A stretch of 64,000 nt of DNA. Origin: Rugalucina vietnamica. Lineage: Eukaryota > Mollusca > Bivalvia > Lucinida > Lucinidae. Below the pieces are notes generated by a model. It was not told the DNA's origin. It worked only from the letters and a program-made list of their open reading frames with translations, and did no database searches. This document shows, piece after piece, positions 56,101-62,100 of this stretch. The stretch covers positions 68,294,315 through 68,358,314 of the forward strand of contig OZ024869.1 of assembly GCA_964017185.1 (NCBI GenBank). The letters are read 5' to 3'. Numbering within the stretch: the first letter of the stretch is position 1; the number at the start of each line of letters is the position of its first letter. A program made the position numbers and the translations under genes.

Positions 56101-59100
56101 ATTTGAATGGGAAAAAATTGGAAAATGTCATTTGGTGGCAAAAAACTTGCTAGGAATGAGCGAATGGACAGAATATTCATGTTGATGAAAATATTTTGGG
56201 CCCAGAGGGTTGTCTGCACCTGCCTTGGGGCTATATACATGTGTATGACCATAATATTCAAACATCTTCTTCTCTGAAACCACCAGGCCAATCAAAGCCA
56301 AACTTTATATGGAGCATTCTTAGGAAGAATGAATGAAAATTTGTATAAATGGTCAAGGTCACATAACCAGGATGGCCGCCATGGCTATAAATAGCAAAAA
56401 CCTTTAAAAATGTTCTTCTCTAGAATCAGAAGGCCTATGATTTTGAAACATGGCATGAAACATCAGGCAATAGAGCTCTACAAAGTTTGTATAAGTCATG
56501 ACCCTGAGATGACCTTGACCTTTTTAATGGCAAGGTCAACTTAGGTTGCCCATGCATTTGAATGGGGAAAATTGTTACAATGTCATTTGAAGGACAAAAC
56601 TTGCAGTAAATTGGCAAATGGACTGAACCTTTATGATTTAAAAAAAGAAATTGACTCCAGAGGTTGCTCTGACCCTGCCCTGGGGTTATATACATGTATA
56701 TTACCATTCTAGTCAAACAAGTTTATTGGTATATATCTCAGGTCTCAGGTGAGCGTTTACAGGACCATTGGTCCTCTGGTCTTCAGTACTCTAGCCATGT
56801 TTTGTTTTCTGATTTTTCATAGGTAAGGTGGATATAACTGAGTTGACCGAGATATATCGGAAGAAACAAGAGCCGTATTGTAAAAATAGTAAACCATTTG
56901 ATTGCCTTACTAAAGCTTGGAAGGTAATATCAAAGTTTTTATCAGAGCCATGAAGTCTATAGATTGCTGCCTAAATACTAGTGCTACATACACCTGGACC
57001 TCTTTATAACACGGTTCATTAAAACACGGTTTTGGATATAACACTGATCAGTGTTGGACCCCAATTAGACAATTTTTGCTATATGTCTATACATTTTACT
57101 CTCATTATAACATGGATTGGATAGTTAACACGGAAATCGGCTTGGACCCTAGCAGTAGTGTTATAAAGAGGTTGAAACCAAACCAAGTTTTAACCAACAT
57201 AGAAACGCCTGTGTTGCATATTGGTTAAGCAACATGCCATGTTAACCAAGTGTAGTGACTTCAAGCCCAAGCTTCTCCTGTTTTTAGGACTTAAGCCAAG
57301 TTTTTTTTTTTTGTTTTTTTTTTAGCTCACCTGAGCCGAAGGCTCACAGGTGAGCTTATAGGATAGGCAGGCACCCGGCGTCCGTCCGTCGTCCGTCTGT
57401 CGTCCACCATTTTCAAAGATCTTCTTCTCTGAAACCGCTTGGCCAATCAAAGCCAAATTTTATATGAAGCATCCATAGGAAGGGGGAACCAATGTATATA
57501 TAAGAAATCCAGGTCACATGACCAAGATGGCCGCCATGCCCATATATGGTAAAAACACTTAAAAAATCTTCTTCTCCAGAACTGGTGGACCGATTTCAAC
57601 AAAACTTGGCATGAAGCATCGATGGCTCAAGCACTACAATGTATATATAAATCATGACCCTTTGATGACCTTGACCTATTTTACGGCAAGGTCAACATAG
57701 GTCGTCAATGCATTGGAATGGGGAAAAATTTTAAAATGTCATTTTAAGTGAAAATCTTGTAGGAAATGGGCAGTAGGACTTAATATTGATGATTCTGAAA
57801 AAAATTGGACCCCAGGGGTTCATCAGCCCCCACCCCGAGGCAATATACCAGTACATTACCATAATATTCAAACATCATCTCCTCTGAAACCGCTTGTCCA
57901 ATCAAAGCCAAATTTTATGTGAAGCATCAATAGGAAGGGGGAACCAATGTGTATATAAGAAATCCAGGTCACATGACCAAGATGGCCGCCATGCCCATAT
58001 ATGGTAAAAGCCCTTCAAAAATCTTCTCCAGAACCGGCAGACCGATTTCAACAAAACTTGGCATGAAGCATATATGGCTCAAGCACTACAATGTGTATAT
58101 AAATCATGATCTTGTGTTGACCTTGACCTATTTTACAGCAAGGTCAACATAGGTGGCCAATGCATTGGAATGGGGAAAAATTTTAAAATGTCATTTTAAG
58201 TGAAAATCTTGCAGGAAATGGGCAGTAGGACTGAATATTGATGATTCTGAAAAAAAAAAAGGAACCCAGGGGCTCATATGCCCCCACCCCAGGGCAATAT
58301 ACATGTATATTTCCATAATATTCAAACGTCATATTTCCATAATATTCAAACGTCTTCTCCTCTGAAACCGCTTGGCCAATCAAAGCCAAATTATATGTGA
58401 AGCATCTATAGAATGGGGGAATCAATGTGTATATAAATAATCTAGGTCACATGACAAAGATGGCCACTTTGCCCATATATGGTAAAAACCCATCAAAAAT
58501 CTTCGCAGAAACCAATAGACTGATTTCAAGGAAACTTGGCCTGAAGCATCGATGGCTAAAGTACTCCAATGTATATATAAATCATGACCCTGTGATGACC
58601 AAGTTTATGGCAAGGTCAACATGGGTTGCCTATTTATTTGAATTGGGAAAACTGTTAAAATGTCATTTGAAGGGAAAAGCCAGCAGGAAATTGGCAAATG
58701 GACAGAATATTGAAGATTCTAAAAAAAGAAAATGGCCCAAGGGCTTCATCTGCCTCTGCTCTGGAGTTAAATACCATAATATTCAAACATGTTTATTTGT
58801 ATATGCAGCAGATCTCAGGTGAGCGTTTACAGGACCATTGGTCCTCTGGTTTTAAAAAGAAAGAAAACACCACCATCACCTTTGGAAGTGTCCAAAACCT
58901 CAGGTTTCCCCAAATAAACTAAATTGAAAAATTAATATGGAAGATTAAAAATGTGTTAAACAAAATTGAAATTTTAATATGGAATATTATAATATGTCTT
59001 TTGTTTCAGGAAGTTCTTTGTATTGATCGAACTGACTCCATATTGGATGGAAGCTTATTTCTGGAAGCTGGAGGGGATTCATTCAAAGCCATAAAGCTTC

Positions 59101-62100
59101 TGGATAACATTGAGTCACAACTAGAATGTAAATTTCCTAACTTTTTTGATTGGATAATGAACCAGCCTTTTGGAGTGTTGTGTGAATATGTCAAAACTGA
59201 ATGTGAAAAAGCTGTAAACCTAATCCCAAAGAAAGAAGAAAATTTAAATGGTGAAAGCAAATGGATTTTAAATTTTGATAAAGAAGATATGACTTCACAT
59301 TTGATTTATGAGAATAAAGAGGTACTCTGTACTAACAGGACTAAAGCAGTTACAACTGATGTCTTACGTAATGATGATAATGGAATTGCAAATGAAATTA
59401 CAGATGATATTGTTAAGTCTAAGTCTACACCTTCCGATATGACATACTCCAAGGAATTTAGAGACAAAACTGAAGTTTTAGCACCCAATATAACAAATTC
59501 TGATGCAATTGAAAAACATGTTTTAACCAAAAGTTTAAATCATGGAAGTTCCATATCAACTTTTCCTGATACTAATATGGTATCGAATGTTGATGATAAC
59601 TTTATCTCTTACAAAACTTTTAATTCTTTAAAAACGAATATAAAGAAGGCTTTTTTAGACAGTGTAGACTCATCAAAAGCAGGCCATAAGAGATTTTTTG
59701 AAATTGACCCTAATGCTTTTGAGGATAAGATGTTGAAAAATAGGAAAATTCTGGGACAGAAGTTTTACATGTTTATTCAGCGAGGCAATAGAATATACAA
59801 TATACCTGATGTAATTAATACTGATGATAATAACCAAGTAGAAACTAGTACTCAAGATAAGACAATTGAAATAGATCAAGACTCAGTTATGAATGCTGAT
59901 GAAATTAGAGAATCAAAAATAAGAAGAACAGCAAATGATTACAACATGCTTGAAAGGGATAGAAGTCTCGATAAAAATGACAGTACAGTTGATATAATGG
60001 TAGATTTGAAGGAGAGATGGAGTTATAACACAGGGAAATGTGTGGATGCATCTCCTCTACTGGCTGTTTCTAGGAAAAGTAGCTTGCAATATAGGGAAAA
60101 TATACATAGGTAATGATTTTGATTTTTTCAGTTACTGTTTACACATAAAGTCAACAGAAATAAAGTGTCATTACTAGGTGTACCAGCTCTGCTAAAGACT
60201 GGTTTTCACGTTATGTGACTTAAATGGTGATCATGGCACCATTGTAGAATGTTGATGTCAAGCAGATAAAGAACTTAAGGACATCCATTTAACTGAATTT
60301 ATAGTACTCTAAAACAAAGGTCGGTGATAATGTTCTTTACTCATTCAGAGGCATATCCTTTATCAAAAAGTTTTTAGAATCTTTTGCTTATCAGATAAAT
60401 GTTAAATAATGGCTATGAATTATTTTTATAGAATAGCATTTTTTTATGTTTTAGAGATGAAAGGGAAAATCTTGTATTCATTGGATCCCATTCTCACAAG
60501 TTCAGTGCTGTTTCCATGGCAACTGGCAATGCTATATGGGAGATAACTCTGGGTGATAGGATAGAATCTTCAGCTTGTATGAGTCGCTGTGGAAGTTATG
60601 TTATTGTAGGTAAGATATGTTTCTAGATATCATTGTGTTCTTATATTAAGAGTGTGCATGAAGTTGATGAGCCCTGATCTAGAAATGACTGTTTTTTTTC
60701 ATGTTACCTAACCAGTCAGGTTTAATTCTTGGGAGCTTGAAAACTTGGTGATGTGGACATTTGCCATGAATTAAGAGCAATTGTCAACTATCACAGCATA
60801 AGTGTTTTACAGGTTGCTATGATGGTAATATCTACACTATTGATGCTCAGTCGGGCCATATCCACTGGCAGTTCCAGACTGGGGCAGAGGTCAAAAGTTC
60901 ACCCACGGTTGACATGGTAACAGGACTGGTGTATGTTGGCTCACACAGTCACTGTCTTTATGCACTCGATATAGAGGTAAGATTATGATAACGACAAAGA
61001 GGGGTGACCACAACAAAAACTATTAAACTATTAGGTTTAGTCTGAAATGTTAAATTTACATGTGACGTCACCGTTGTGTACACAAAGGATAGCATACACA
61101 GAGTTTGTTTCCCGACAGTGACTTTCGTAAAATGTTGATTTCAAGCAAACATTTAATACAAAAAATGCATGTTGTTAACCATCAGAGGTAGCTAGAGTTT
61201 TGCTCGTTTTCCTGTGAAGCAAATGTTCTGGTACACAAAAATAGGAGAAATATGTGGTGGGTGTTTAAAATGTATCCCTAATAATTAGAAAAAGGGCTTC
61301 AAGGGCATTTTGGATCATTTATTTAGCTCACATAAAATGTAATGTCTGATCTAAGTTTTGTTTGTATTTGTCTCATAAATGGGATGCCTCAACTAGACTG
61401 AATTCTCACACTGTGAATTACGATTATTTCCCCGATTATTTCAGACAAGACAGTGTGTATGGAGAGCTACCCCAGGGTGTGGCAGTATTTTTTCCTCCCC
61501 CTGCGTTTGGCACAGTCCCCACAGGGTCTATGTGGGTACACTGGGAGGCTGCCTACTAGCTTTGCATGCTGTAAGTGATCTCTTGTTCTTAGCAGTTACC
61601 AGAGTCCAATTGTTAGACCCATTTGAAACAAATGGATTTGACCATTACTATCATTTGAGTGAGTTCACTTTCATGTTTAGAGGCTTCAGGAGTGATTTTG
61701 ATTTTTATTTCATCCCTGGATGAAATTCATCTAAGCAAACAGAATAGCCACAGATCAAAAGCTTCACTGTGCGTCGTCATATCTGAAGCTTAACTGTTTA
61801 CATGTGTCCAAAAGATTGGGCTCTAGGCTTAAATGAGTTAAAGCATGGCGCATGGTGGTTCAGTGGTTGAGTGTCAATTTCTTGAGCAAGCAGTTGGGGC
61901 TCAAAACCCTCCCAAGGCAAAGCTTATTGACTGACCACCTGGTTAGTGGTTAACTGCTCAGAAGGTTTGAGCCTGTCCAGGAAAAGTTATTCATGTTAAA
62001 CCATCCATACATATAAGCCTTATAATGCCATTTTGTAAACATTTCGTGGCAAAGGTCATACTGGTTCCGTGTTCGGTTAAATAAATAGTTTAAACAGGTT

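Noticed and set aside
11407-58822. Recurring open frames reading ...[20 protein letters not shown]... in many P1 monomers
   Set aside because: They arise because monomers share sequence. The frames break at different points in each copy, there is no start context, and no known domain is seen. Treated as non-coding mobile-element sequence.
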